Assembly: GCA_963791495.1 (NCBI GenBank)
Contig: CAWBST010000016.1
Coordinates: 62,001-126,000, forward strand
DNA: 64,000 bases
DNA from: JAMXLO01 sp963791495
GTDB lineage: Bacteria > Pseudomonadota > Alphaproteobacteria > Acetobacterales > Acetobacteraceae
Direction of reading: 5' to 3'
Shown: positions 53,432 through 63,670 of the stretch, in pieces
Position numbering within the stretch: the first letter of the stretch is position 1
Layout of the letters: every line of letters begins with the position of its first letter
Translations under genes and position numbers: made by a program
Notes under the pieces: generated by a model
Databases searched by the model: none
Seen by the model: only the letters and a program-made list of their open reading frames with translations
What the model was told of the DNA's origin: nothing

Positions 53432-54814
53432 TTAAGCACCCGCCATCGCTTCCATGGAAAACAGCCCATGACCCTTGAAGCGTTTGTTGGTGAAGGCGCG
53501 GTGCAGCGCGCCTGACGAACTCAGCCGCCATGGTCCCTTCGGGCTGAAGATGGCCGCACTGGCCGACCTCTCAGGCACCTTGAGGCGACGAAGTTCCTGG
53601 TAGCGTCTGCCTCGCGTCTTCCACTGGACCCAGACGACGCAACGCAAGCGTCTCCGGGTCCAGCCGTCCAGCGATGACAACTCGTGCAATTGGCTGAAGC
53701 CGAAATATCCGGCCCATCCCCGCAACAGCGGGTTCAGGTCGGCAATCATCCGCTCCAGGCTGACCCCGCGATGACGCCGTGTCAGGTCGCGGACTCGGTC
53801 CTTGAACCGGGCCACAGCCTTATCGGCGATGCGTCGCCGGGGCTGCGGATCGTCCGTGACCGTGAAGCCAAGGAACGATCGCTGCCACGGCCGGGCGACG
53901 GCACTCTTCTGCGCGTTGACCTGGAGCTTGAGACGTCCCTCGATGAAGCGGGTCAGGCTTGCCATGACCCGGTGGCCGGCCTTTTCGCTGCGGACATAGA
54001 CGTTGCAGTCATCCGCATAGCGCACGAAGCAGTGGCCACGACGCTCAAGTTCGCAATCCAGTTCATCCAGCACGAGATTCGAAAGCAGTGGCGAGAGCGG
54101 ACCGCCTTGCGGGGTGCCCTCCCGGCTGGTCTCGAACAGCCCGTTGTTGAGTACACCGGCCGTCAGGTAGCTCCGAATAAGTCGAAGCACCCGCCGGTCC
54201 GCGATCCGCGCTGCCACTCGTGCCATGAGTTTGTCGTGATTGACCCGGTCGAAGAACTTCGCCAGGTCTATATCGACAACGAACTGATGGCCTTCGGTGA
54301 CATAGGCTTGCGCTTGCGCCACCGCTTGCTGGGCAGAGCGCCCCGGCCGGAAGCCGTAGCTGTGCTCGCTGAACGTCGGGTCCCACAACGGCTGGAGCCG
54401 TTGCAGCACCGCCTGCTGAATCACGCGGTCAATCACAGTTGGAATGCCGAGGTCGCGCGTCCCGCCGGCCGGTTTCGGGATTTGCACCCGACGCACCGGC
54501 TGCGGTTGGTAGCGCCCCTGCAGCAGTTGATGTTCGATCTCCGGCCAGCGCGCTTTCAGGATGCCCGGCAGTTGTCGAACGGTCATCCCGTCGGCGCCTG
54601 GGGCACCCTTGTTGCGCATCACCGTACGCAACGCCGCTTCTATGTTGTCCGGGTCACAGATCGCCTCCATCAGATGCTTGGTGGATGCCGGGCTTTCGGG
54701 TTCGGTCATCGCCGTGACCACTTCGACCTCTCGCACGAACTGGCGCGAGGCTTCACCCCGGCCAGGTATCGGCAAGTCCAACGTGAGTTGGGATGGCGGT
54801 CGCTTTGTGGTCAT
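53432..54814 (-). CDS. ltrA: group II intron reverse transcriptase/maturase
   Basis: 460 residues. RT motifs: GADGMTVRQLP, SYGFRPGRSAQQAV, the FVVDIDLAKFFDRVNH block, GTPQGGPLSPLLSN and the catalytic RYADDCNVYV. The maturase X domain follows (LLRGWAGYFGFSQLHEL). No HNH endonuclease motif is seen at the C-terminus, so integration would rely on other routes. The protein helps the intron RNA splice and retrotranspose. The long plus-strand frame opposite it is a shadow. Confidence 0.95.
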   Translation of the reverse strand: MTTKRPPSQLTLDLPIPGRGEASRQFVREVEVVTAMTEPESPASTKHLMEAICDPDNIEAALRTVMRNKGAPGADGMTVRQLPGILKARWPEIEHQLLQGRYQPQPVRRVQIPKPAGGTRDLGIPTVIDRVIQQAVLQRLQPLWDPTFSEHSYGFRPGRSAQQAVAQAQAYVTEGHQFVVDIDLAKFFDRVNHDKLMARVAARIADRRVLRLIRSYLTAGVLNNGLFETSREGTPQGGPLSPLLSNLVLDELDCELERRGHCFVRYADDCNVYVRSEKAGHRVMASLTRFIEGRLKLQVNAQKSAVARPWQRSFLGFTVTDDPQPRRRIADKAVARFKDRVRDLTRRHRGVSLERMIADLNPLLRGWAGYFGFSQLHELSSLDGWTRRRLRCVVWVQWKTRGRRYQELRRLKVPERSASAAIFSPKGPWRLSSSGALHRAFTNKRFKGHGLFSMEAMAGA

Positions 54815-55264
54815 GAGACTCCCGAGCTACTTGCCCTTTCCTTCAACCCCTTCTCGGGGACCGTTCGGGCCTTCAGCCGCCGAAGCGGCCTACTACGCCC
54901 TTTGCTGACTTCTGCGCCGCGGTCAGGGAGCCTTGCGGCTCCCTCAGTCCCAAAGGACACGGTGCAGATCTCCTGGGGTAAGTCCCGCAGCCTTCCTCGC
55001 ACACCCGCCGGATTTACAGTTCTGGCCCTTGATGGATATGGACTTCGCGACTTCCTGCCCGCTCGTCCGACCAATGCTGCCTCGTATCCGGTTTCTGTTC
55101 GTCGGGTCGCGATTTCGCTCCACGCTTCCTTCAGACGGTCCCTCGCGGTTCCGCCCTTGCGCTTCACTCGTGCTTCACCTCCATCAGGTTGCACAGGGGA
55201 CTTGCACCCCCAGGCTGCTGGACATGCCCAGCACACAGGACGCTGCGCGCCGGCTCCGCCGGTG

Positions 55265-55286
55265 GCCTGCGGCCAGTCTTGACCCA
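55265..55286. repeat. 22-bp direct repeat, left copy
   Basis: GCCTGCGGCCAGTCTTGACC plus CA. It matches 56701-56722 with one difference (A to C). The two copies bracket the IS110-type unit, and each is one arm of a GTCAAGAC/GTCTTGAC palindrome. Confidence 0.8.
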
Positions 55287-56700
55287 GGCTGCGCGTGACG
55301 GCGCTGACACAGATGGCCGGGACATGGGGTAATCGCTGCTGGGATTAGCCTCCTGGCGGCATAACGTCAGGAGGAGCACCCCATGGAACCGTCACACTAT
55401 GTTGGCCTGGATGTTTCGCAGGAGCTGACCTCAGTCTGTGTGATTGATGAGCAAGGCGCAGTGGTGTGGCGTGGCAAGTGCGCCACCGACCCCGATGTCA
55501 TTACCCGAACAATCCGTCAACACGCTCCGCATCTCGTCCGAGCCGGGCTTGAGACCGGATTGCTGTCGAATTTTCTGACCCGGGCCTTGCGCACACGCGG
55601 TGTGCCGGTCGTCTGCCTCGACGCACGCCACGCCAAGGCCGTCCTGCGCGTGCAGATCAATAAGACCGACGCCAATGATGCGCATGGCCTGGCGCAGGTG
55701 GTGCGGACCGGCTGGTTCCGCGAGATCACGATCAAGAGCATGGATGCGCAGTCGTTGCGGCTGCTGCTGGTAGCCCGCGCACAACTTGTCTCGCAGCGTC
55801 AGGCGACGGCCAATACGTTGCGTGGCCTGCTGAAGGCATTCGGTCATGTGGTTCGCAAAGGAGCGGGCGGTCTGTTCGCCCGCCGCGTGCGAGAGGTCTG
55901 CGACGATAACCCGGCTCTGTGCGCCATCGCCGAGCCAATGCTTGCCGTCTGGCAGAGCCTGCGCGAACAAATCCGTATCCTTGACGGCCAGCTTCTCAAG
56001 CGCGCCAAGTCTGATCCCGCCGCGCGGAGGCTCATGAGCATTCCGGCGGTCGGAGTGATCGTCGCGCTCGCCTACGTCGCCGTCATCGACAATCCGGAAC
56101 GGTTCAGACAATCCAGCACCGTCGGTGCCTATCTGGGCCTGACCCCGCGCCGCTACCAGTCCGGGGATGTCGACTGCGCGGGGCACATTTCCAAATGCGG
56201 CGACGGGCTTCTGGGCTCCTATTTGTTCCAGGCGGCAAATGCCATTCTCACGCGCAAGGTAACCGACAGCACGCTGCGAAGCTGGGGGCGCGCATTGGTG
56301 GCGCGGATCGGCCTGCGTCGGACCACCGTGGCCGTGGCGCGTAAACTCGCCGTCATCATGCATGTCGTCTGGAAAAACGATCGCGACTTTGATTGCGCCG
56401 GGATACCCGCTCGCATCTGAGCCGCCAACGGTTCCGCCCGGCTGACGGGTGGGAGGACGTCCCTGCCGGGACGAGGCTCGGTGGCTCCGCTTTCTCCGCA
56501 GCGGCCCGCATCGCAGCGGTGACCGCGCCCGGGACATGAGGAGCACCGGCCTTCCGGATCGCCATGTTGCGGCTGCCTGCGTTACACTATACCGGCCGAC
56601 CGCGGAAAGAACCATGATCCGGCAGCGACGACGCCCAACCTCACCGCAGCCTCGCGTCGTGCTCGATTGCGTCAAGACCGCTCCGCGCGGCTACGCGGGG
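55287..56700 (+). mobile_element. IS110-family element (approximate bounds)
   Basis: Contains the transposase at 55383-56420, with about 95 bases of non-coding DNA before it and about 280 after. It is bracketed by 22-bp near-identical repeats. IS110 elements have no long inverted repeats and carry a bridge RNA in a non-coding end. The true ends cannot be fixed from this one copy. Confidence 0.55.
55383..56420 (+). CDS. IS110-family transposase
   Basis: 345 residues. The N-terminal RuvC-like DEDD domain has HYVGLDVSQELTSVCV, GLETGLLSNFL and KTDANDAHGLAQ. The C-terminal Transposase_20 domain has LMSIPAVGVIVALAYVAVID, TVGAYLGLTPRRYQSGD and GHISKCGDGLL, with the Ser of the composite active site. 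These enzymes recombine DNA guided by a bridge RNA. The ATG follows AGGAG (GTCAGGAGGAGCACCCC). The gene looks intact. Confidence 0.93.
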   Translation: MEPSHYVGLDVSQELTSVCVIDEQGAVVWRGKCATDPDVITRTIRQHAPHLVRAGLETGLLSNFLTRALRTRGVPVVCLDARHAKAVLRVQINKTDANDAHGLAQVVRTGWFREITIKSMDAQSLRLLLVARAQLVSQRQATANTLRGLLKAFGHVVRKGAGGLFARRVREVCDDNPALCAIAEPMLAVWQSLREQIRILDGQLLKRAKSDPAARRLMSIPAVGVIVALAYVAVIDNPERFRQSSTVGAYLGLTPRRYQSGDVDCAGHISKCGDGLLGSYLFQAANAILTRKVTDSTLRSWGRALVARIGLRRTTVAVARKLAVIMHVVWKNDRDFDCAGIPARI

Positions 56701-56724
56701 GCCTGCGGCCCGTCTTGACCCAAT
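56666..56724. repeat. palindrome with 13-bp arms
   Basis: Arms ATTGCGTCAAGAC and GTCTTGACCCAAT (one mismatch) flank a GC-rich interior that forms a second hairpin (CCGCGCGGCTACGCGGGG). A related, degenerate palindrome (CCTGCGTCAA ... TTGACCCAGG) on the other side of the IS110 unit is split by the group II intron. Confidence 0.75.
56701..56722. repeat. 22-bp direct repeat, right copy
   Basis: GCCTGCGGCCCGTCTTGACC plus CA, the partner of 55265-55286. The bases from here to 56926 contain no recognisable gene; the right inverted repeat of the IS3 element occupies about 56885-56929. Confidence 0.8.
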
Positions 56725-56926
56725 CTCCGCTCGGCGCGCTCATCGCGCATGGGCCGGGACGAAAAGCGGCGCTTCAGGCCGAACGAAAAGCAAGTTTGGA
56801 CTTGCCAACAGGCCCGCGACTAAAGAACGGAGAAACGCCGCTCGACCGAACAGAGAAACGCCGTCACGATGGGCGTGGCGGCAACCTAGGACTCTACTTT
56901 TGACTGGAGGAAACTTGGGGCTCAGG

Positions 56927-57805
56927 TCACAGGCCGAGAATTGTCGCGAAGGCTGTCCGGGCTTCCGGTTCGCGCGTGACGCACACCGAGGGGATCGATC
57001 CCAAGAATGGCCGTCGCGCCATGATGATCGTGACGACGTCGGGATTCGCGAACAATACCGGCTCTGGCTGTTCGCCGCCCGACTCAGCGATGATGTGCAA
57101 TACGCGCCCGCGCAGGTCGTCGAGGTCGACGGTCCTTCCATCCGCGCACTCTGCATCGAACTGAAGTACCAGCAGCGGATGCAGCCATTTGCCTGTTCGG
57201 CGCAGGCTCTCGCCGGCGTTGCGCGCATGCAGATAATCGATGAGGTCCCAGATCGCCTCGGTTGACAAAGCGCTGCCGAATGCAGGCATCGCGATGCCGC
57301 CGTCCGGGGCGGCAAAGCCGTGCGAGATGAACCAATAGAGATCGCCATCGCTGTGTCCCCACAAGAGCTCGGCAGTCAGGTCAGCCGGCGGCACCGGCAG
57401 AGATTTGGCCGCCGGGCCATTTCCGCGCGCGTCCACGCCGTGACAGGTGGTGCAATTGGCGGCGAACGGCCGCGCCCCATGCGCAATGGCGGTGGCGGCA
57501 AATTCGGTGGGTGAGTTGAAGAAGCTGGTCGGGTACGCCTGGACGAACAGCAGATCGAAATGCGGGATGACCAGGAGCAGCATGAGGATGGCTGCTGCCA
57601 ATGCCAGCCAACGATCGCGTCGCCAGACGACACCGGCGATCGCGACAAGGACAGCGATCTGGGACCACACGGCGAGCAGGGACGCGCCAAACCCGATCAC
57701 CGCTCTCAGCCTGCGGAGAGGTACGGCCGTGTCGTGCTCGATCAAGCGCCGCACAAGGAGCGCCCGCCTCGGCCGCCCGGCAGTCCGGGCGCGTTGTTCG
57801 TGCAA
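56927..57805 (-). CDS. membrane-anchored cytochrome c, probably truncated at both ends
   Basis: Residues ~38-90 hold two membrane helices (LLAVWSQIAVLVAIAGVVW and LALAAAILMLLLVIPHFDLL). They are followed by a cytochrome c domain with the haem motif NCTTCHGVDARG and a likely Met ligand in GIAMPAFG. This layout recalls proteins in which a CopD-like copper membrane domain is joined to a cytochrome c, so the N-terminal part is probably missing. The stop codon TGA is the first three bases of the IS3 right inverted repeat, so the C-terminus was cut by the element. The start is uncertain. It is probably no longer functional in its original form. Confidence 0.7.
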   Translation of the reverse strand: MHEQRARTAGRPRRALLVRRLIEHDTAVPLRRLRAVIGFGASLLAVWSQIAVLVAIAGVVWRRDRWLALAAAILMLLLVIPHFDLLFVQAYPTSFFNSPTEFAATAIAHGARPFAANCTTCHGVDARGNGPAAKSLPVPPADLTAELLWGHSDGDLYWFISHGFAAPDGGIAMPAFGSALSTEAIWDLIDYLHARNAGESLRRTGKWLHPLLVLQFDAECADGRTVDLDDLRGRVLHIIAESGGEQPEPVLFANPDVVTIIMARRPFLGSIPSVCVTREPEARTAFATILGL

Positions 57806-57825
57806 TTGCTCCTGCGAGCGCGGCG

Positions 57826-58195
57826 AGATGGCAGTGCACCTCGCCGGTCAGGCGATCCGCAGCGTGGCGCTGGGCGTGGTGGTGACCGCGCTGGCTGTGG
57901 TCGGCGTGCCCTTCGCGTCGGTGCTGACGGCTTTGATGTTCGTGCGATGGACAACTTTCTCCGTCCCGTGCTGATCCGCCGGGGTGCCGATCTGCCGCTG
58001 CTGCTGATCCTTGCCGTTGTCATCGGTGGCCTGCTCGCATTTGGCCTGTTGGGCATTATTCTCAGCCAGACAGTTCTCGCAGTCACCTATAAGCTCCTGA
58101 TCGCCTGGCTAGCCGAGGGGGACCCCGACCCACCGCGAGCGACGCGACGATACGCTGGGGCAAAGTTAGCCACGCAGACCTTGAACTTGTCCTGA
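57826..58195 (+). pseudogene. AI-2E-type transporter fragment (decayed)
   Basis: Two pieces of a PerM/AI-2E-family permease in different frames. The first reads AGQAIRSVALGVVVTALAVV with VPFASVLTALMF. The second, from about 57950, reads DNFLRPVLIRRGADLPLLLI then GGLLAFGLLGI. In intact homologues some 60 residues lie between these blocks, so there is an internal deletion and a frameshift. The N-terminal two-thirds are missing. Confidence 0.75.
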
Positions 58196-58695
58196 CTAAC
58201 GCCACGTCATCAATGCCATCCACATCCTGCTGGGCGCCCGATCGGCCAACCCACCTCGGCCCACGAAGTGGGTCGGCGCGAAGCGCCGGGCGAGGGTGCC
58301 GAAGTGGACAGCGTGTCTCACCCCATGCGTCATCGTCTCACATCACAAAACTTTGAGACGATCCTGATACCCAGATGGCCGCCGGTGCCAATGGCGGGCG
58401 GCCGCAGATCAGCTCGGACGCCCCCTCTGCCAGCATCAAGAGGATCTCGGTTGGCCCGATCCCCAACAGCATAGAAGCTGCGGCGAGTTGGAGAGGCGGC
58501 ATCGCGGCGCTCGCCATGTCGTTCAGTTCCGTATCCGTGATCCCCAACCTCAACGCGTTGGGGCTTGGGCCGCCTGCGGCTCTGAGCACCGAAACGCTGC
58601 TGCAACCAACTGTGCGGTAGGTGTGGTTCCTGATATCAGCGCGCAGGGCGGACCAACTCGCTGATGTTCCGTATAAGCAACAAGAAGTGGGCCTC
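58196..58695. other. intergenic region without a recognisable gene
   Basis: About 500 bases. Short frames occur on both strands (for example LLGIGPTEILLMLAEG on the minus strand and a related plus-strand frame), but none has a recognised motif. Parts may be remnants from the neighbouring decayed region. Confidence 0.4.
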
Positions 58696-59679
58696 ATGAC
58701 AACGCCAGGCGAAGGTACGAGTGCGTCGCGGCTAAACGTGGAGCTGATGAAGATTCTGCGCTGCCTCCGCCACGAGGTTCGCGTGCAGCGGATGATGGCG
58801 ACTGGCCTCGAAGCGATCATGGGTGCGCTGGGGGCCGAGGGCGTGGCGGTTATTCGGGGCGCTCCTGACACCTCTGTGGTTGATCCGGAGATCCTGCATC
58901 GTGCCGGCCTGGTCGGGCTGCCGGCAATGTCGGCCACCAAGTTGCTGTATCGTGCCGAGATTGGCATGCCGGCGCTGTCGGTCGAGCCGAATGGGCGCCT
59001 GATCGCGGTCGCGGTATGCCGGCAGACCAGCAGCGAGAAGATCGGCCTCGTCGTCTGGCGCCGCCGTGGCGCCCCAGACTGGGCAGGCGACGATGTGCCG
59101 CTGGTCGATGCGGCCGCCGGAGTTGTCTGGCTGTTGACAGATCACGAGGCAAGCCCGCGCGAGGTGTTCCGCTCTTCGCCGACCGATCTGCTGACGGCGC
59201 TGCTGAGCCAGCGCACCTTCATCGTCGAGGCGACCAGGCACATCGCGAGATTGGAGCGCGATGATCTGCCTGGCACTCTGATGCTGGTGGAGGTGGACAA
59301 CCTGGAAAACATCGGTCAGCTGCTCGGACCGGATGGCCGAGATCTGGTGCTGCGGCGCGCCGCCATACTGTTGCGTTGCGCGGTGCGACCGACCGATCTC
59401 GTTGCCCGCGTCGGTGATGCCGAATTCGCCATCTGGCTCAGTGGTGCCGATTACATGACAGCGGCCGAACGCGCCGAGAACCTGTGCCTGGAGGCGCCGA
59501 GTAGGATGGTCGGGCCGGACCATGCGCCACAGTCAAAGATAACCTTCTCGATCGGGATCGCCACGCGCAAGGCAGGCGAGCGCTTCTCCGATCTGGCCAA
59601 CCGGGCCACTGAGGCGACGCGCCAGGTGAAGCGCGAAGGCGGTGGCTACTGGCGTGTCTCGCTAGGCAATGCCGCCTGA
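58696..59679 (+). CDS. GAF-like plus degenerate GGDEF-domain protein
   Basis: 327 residues. The N-terminal half resembles a GAF-type sensory domain (MATGLEAIMGALGAEGVAVI). The C-terminal half is a GGDEF domain (LMLVEVDNLENIGQLLGPDG, FSIGIATRKAG), but the active-site motif reads RVGDAEFAIW instead of R-GGDEF. Without the second Gly and with Ala for Glu, cyclic-di-GMP synthesis is unlikely; it may bind GTP or act as a regulator. Start 58696 (MTTPGEG) is preferred. Its last 18 bases overlap the end of the convergent ureG. Confidence 0.83.
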   Translation: MTTPGEGTSASRLNVELMKILRCLRHEVRVQRMMATGLEAIMGALGAEGVAVIRGAPDTSVVDPEILHRAGLVGLPAMSATKLLYRAEIGMPALSVEPNGRLIAVAVCRQTSSEKIGLVVWRRRGAPDWAGDDVPLVDAAAGVVWLLTDHEASPREVFRSSPTDLLTALLSQRTFIVEATRHIARLERDDLPGTLMLVEVDNLENIGQLLGPDGRDLVLRRAAILLRCAVRPTDLVARVGDAEFAIWLSGADYMTAAERAENLCLEAPSRMVGPDHAPQSKITFSIGIATRKAGERFSDLANRATEATRQVKREGGGYWRVSLGNAA

Positions 59680-60294
59680 GCGCAGGCCGCCTTCGGTCTC
59701 GATAAAGGCCGCGATCTCCTGAACGCCGATGCCGGCGCGGATATTGGCGAACACAAAGGGGCGCTCGCCCCGCATCCTGCGGGCGTCGCGGTCCATCACC
59801 TCAAGGCTGGCGCCGACGAACGGTGCCAAGTCTATCTTGTTGATCACCAGCAGATCGCTGCGCGTGATGCCAGGCCCGCCCTTGCGGGGGATCTTGTCTC
59901 CGGCGGAGACGTCGATCACGTAGATCGTCAGGTCGGCCAGTTCAGGACTGAACGTCGCGGCAAGATTGTCGCCGCCGGATTCGATCAGGATGAGATCGAG
60001 TTCCGGAAAGCGACGGCTGAGGTCGGCGACGCCAGCAAGGTTGATGGAGGCGTCCTCGCGGATCGCGGTGTGCGGGCAACCGCCGGTCTCGATGCCGAGG
60101 ATGCGTTCGGGCGGCAGCGACCCGGCGCGGGTGAGGAACTCGGCGTCCTCCTTGGTGTAGATGTCATTTGTGATCGCCGCGATTTCGTGGTCGGCGCGCA
60201 GGCGCTTGCACAGGGCGTCCATCAGCGCGGTCTTGCCGGTGCCGACCGGTCCGCCGACGCCGACGCGCAAGGGGCCGTGGCGCGAGTGCTTCAT
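59662..60294 (-). CDS. ureG: urease accessory GTPase UreG
   Basis: 210 residues. P-loop GGPVGTGKTALMDAL, metal-site segment ETGGCPHTAIREDAS, Walker B LILIESGGDNLAATFSPELAD and the specificity motif NKIDLAP. It uses GTP to drive nickel loading of urease with UreE and UreF. The ATG overlaps the ureF stop. Confidence 0.97.
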   Translation of the reverse strand: MKHSRHGPLRVGVGGPVGTGKTALMDALCKRLRADHEIAAITNDIYTKEDAEFLTRAGSLPPERILGIETGGCPHTAIREDASINLAGVADLSRRFPELDLILIESGGDNLAATFSPELADLTIYVIDVSAGDKIPRKGGPGITRSDLLVINKIDLAPFVGASLEVMDRDARRMRGERPFVFANIRAGIGVQEIAAFIETEGGLRSGGIA

Positions 60295-60977
60295 GAGCGG
60301 AACAGCCTCGTGTACTGGGTTTCGTGGCGCATGGCGGCGAGGTCCGAGCGGAAGACGCAGCCGCCGAGGTCGTCCAGCCTGGCAGCACGCGATGCTGCCG
60401 CGACCTGCAGGATGATCGGTTCCAGTTCGGCGAGCACGCGCAAGCCCGCGCTCTGGCCGAGCGGGACCAAGCGTACAGCAGCGGAGATGAGGTTGGTGGT
60501 GAAGGCCTGAAGATACGCAGCCGTGGTTGCGTCTTCGTCGATGCCGTAGCGGCCCGCGAGTGCGCCGACAGCAACCGGATAGGCAATATGCTCCGGCAGT
60601 TCAGGCGGGTGCCATGCGGCCGCGGCGGCGATGAAAGCAGTGCCCTGGTCCAGCGTCTCGGCCCGACGTTCGCGCGACGGTGCGATGGCGGCGGCAACGT
60701 CGTTCAGTGCTACGTGGTCGCCGTCGGTGCGGTGGGCGTGGCGGAGCAGGATCGCGTCGTTGCGGCCGGAACCGTGTATCAGGATATCAGCAAGCCAGGC
60801 GCGTAGGGTGTCGCCGTCTGTGACATCCCCGCATTCCACCGCCCATTCCAGGCCATGCGAGTAGGCGTAGGCGCCGGTGGGAAACGCCGGCGAGAGCCAG
60901 ACGAGCAGCCGCAACAGATGCTCCGTATGCTGCCCCTGCCCCCGACCGGTCGGTCCCACGCACTCAGTCATCGTCAT
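60291..60977 (-). CDS. ureF: urease accessory protein UreF
   Basis: About 228 residues, all-helical. LLVWLSPAFPTGAYAYSHGLEW near the N-terminus is the UreF signature, with SGRNDAILLRHAHR and C-terminal FRSDLAAMRHETQYTRLF. It links UreG with the urease apoprotein and gates GTP hydrolysis. Start 60977 overlaps the ureE 3' end; 60971 is an alternative. Confidence 0.95.
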   Translation of the reverse strand: MTMTECVGPTGRGQGQHTEHLLRLLVWLSPAFPTGAYAYSHGLEWAVECGDVTDGDTLRAWLADILIHGSGRNDAILLRHAHRTDGDHVALNDVAAAIAPSRERRAETLDQGTAFIAAAAAWHPPELPEHIAYPVAVGALAGRYGIDEDATTAAYLQAFTTNLISAAVRLVPLGQSAGLRVLAELEPIILQVAAASRAARLDDLGGCVFRSDLAAMRHETQYTRLFRS

Positions 60978-61418
60978 GGTGATGATGATGCCCGCCCGCA
61001 TAGGCGCCGGGCTCGGGGTCGAACGGTGCTTCGATTACATCGACATGCCCGCCCAGTACCTTCACCATCTCCCTGATCACATGATCTGCCCGGATGCGGA
61101 TCCGGTCACCCAGCAACTGAACCGGAAGATGACGATTGCCGAGATGCCAGGCGATCCGCACCAGCTCGCCTTCGTCGCGCGCATGGATCTCCAGCAGCGG
61201 TTCCGGTTTCGCGCACACCCGCACCACGCTGCCATCTACCGCCAGTCCGTCGCCATCACGCAGCCGCACCGCCTGTGGTAGATCGAGCAGCACCTCCCTG
61301 CCCTGCTCGGTTCGCAGCAGGATGCGGCGCCGGTGGCGACGATCGAAGTCGACCAGCACGCGGTCGATCTCGTCCGCAGGGTCCCAGGTGCCGGCAGACA
61401 GGACAGAACCGGCGCGCA

Positions 61419-61419
<1 letters not shown>
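60964..61419 (-). CDS. ureE: urease accessory nickel chaperone UreE
   Basis: 151 residues. The peptide-binding N-domain is followed by the metal domain with IAWHLGNRHLPVQL and DHVIREMVKVLGGHV. The protein ends in GGHHHHHDDD, a His-rich tail that binds nickel. It delivers nickel to the UreG-UreF complex. Its ATG overlaps the ureC stop by one base. Confidence 0.96.
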
Positions 61420-63126
<1,707 letters not shown>

Positions 63127-63127
<1 letters not shown>

Positions 63128-63435
63128 CAGTCGAGTGCTCCCATGACCACGCCGCGGAAGCCCTGCACGATGCGGCTGCCACGGTATGGCACGAGGGTGA
63201 CCTCGCGTGTCTGGCCTGGTTCGAAGCGCACGGCGGTACCGGCGGCGATGTCGAGGCGCATGCCGCGCGCGGCGGCGCGATCGAACAACAGCGACGGATT
63301 GGCTTCCGCGAAGTGATAGTGGCTTCCGACCTGGATCGGCCGGTCGCCCATGTTGGCAACTCTGATGGTGATACCGTCGAGATCAGCGTTCAGCTCGATC
63401 TCGCCGTCGGCCGGGAGGATTTCTCCTGGGATCAT
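63127..63435 (-). CDS. ureB: urease subunit beta
   Basis: 102 residues of the beta-sandwich urease subunit. IPGEILPADGEIELNAD, NMGDRPIQVGSHYHFAEAN and GTAVRFEPGQTREVTLVPY are canonical. ureA is expected immediately upstream but is not present there; instead a broken REP palindrome and an IS110-type element begin within 20-50 bases. Confidence 0.96.
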
Positions 63436-63450
63436 TGAATGTCCGTCCGA

Positions 63451-63484
63451 CTGTCATTGCGAGGAGCGGAGCGACGAAGCAATC
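63451..63484. repeat. half of a REP-type palindrome, family B
   Basis: CTGTCATTGCGAGGAGCGGA followed by GCGACGAAGCAATC. It equals the left half of the complete element at 28469-28552, but the right half is missing. The IS110-type element starts where it breaks off. Confidence 0.8.
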
Positions 63485-63670
63485 TTGTCTTTCGCTTTTG
63501 CGCCATAGTGCCACTGTTGCCCGAGCTTGGCGAAGCTCGGGAGACGGCGGCGCTGCGACCGTAAGCAATCGTGGTGAGCATTTGTCCCGTGTGGAGCCAG
63601 GTTCCGGTGCCGCCTTTCATCCCACGCCCGTTGCCTGGGTTTTCGCCCGTAGGCGCAAGAGAGGGATAAG
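63485..63670 (+). ncRNA. candidate bridge-RNA region of an IS110-type element
   Basis: 186 non-coding bases between the broken REP and the transposase ATG. It has a perfect hairpin, CCCGAGCTT-GGCG-AAGCTCGGG, at 63520-63541. IS110-group elements carry their bridge RNA in this position. The call rests on position and structure only. Confidence 0.35.

Larger units (their letters stand above)
53357..55236 (-). mobile_element. group II intron
   Basis: About 1.88 kb on the minus strand. The 5' end is GTGTGCTGGGCATGTCCAGC (from 55236), followed by CAGCCTGGGGGTGCAAGTCC, a group II 5' domain I sequence. The 3' end has a domain V-like hairpin (53391-53422), then domain VI and CCCCTAT at 53357. It encodes its own reverse transcriptase. 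It is inserted in a palindromic segment downstream of orfB, of the same type as the palindrome at 56666-56724. The exact ends are inferred from consensus. Confidence 0.8.
52189..56929 (+). mobile_element. IS3-family element containing a group II intron and an IS110-family element
   Basis: The left inverted repeat begins TGACCTGATCCCGGAAAACT at 52189. The right end, read on the other strand from 56929, begins TGACCTGAGCCCCAAGTTTC, and both share AGTAGAGT about 35 bases in. OrfA/orfB lie at the left. The 3' part of the element is split by a group II intron (53357-55236) and an IS110-type transposase unit (about 55287-56700). The flanking bases (CTC left, CAG right) show no target duplication, so the ends may derive from a recombination or deletion event. 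Confidence 0.75.

Noticed and set aside
53684..55282. 532-codon plus-strand frame in the intron
   Set aside because: Opposite the reverse transcriptase with its YADD motif; composition is that of a shadow.
52186..56932. Target-site duplication around the IS3 element
   Set aside because: Flanking triplets are CTC and CAG; no duplication is present.
58338..58514. Minus-strand peptide LLGIGPTEILLMLAEG, recalling the TatA N-terminus
   Set aside because: The match is short, lacks the amphipathic helix of TatA and has no ribosome site.
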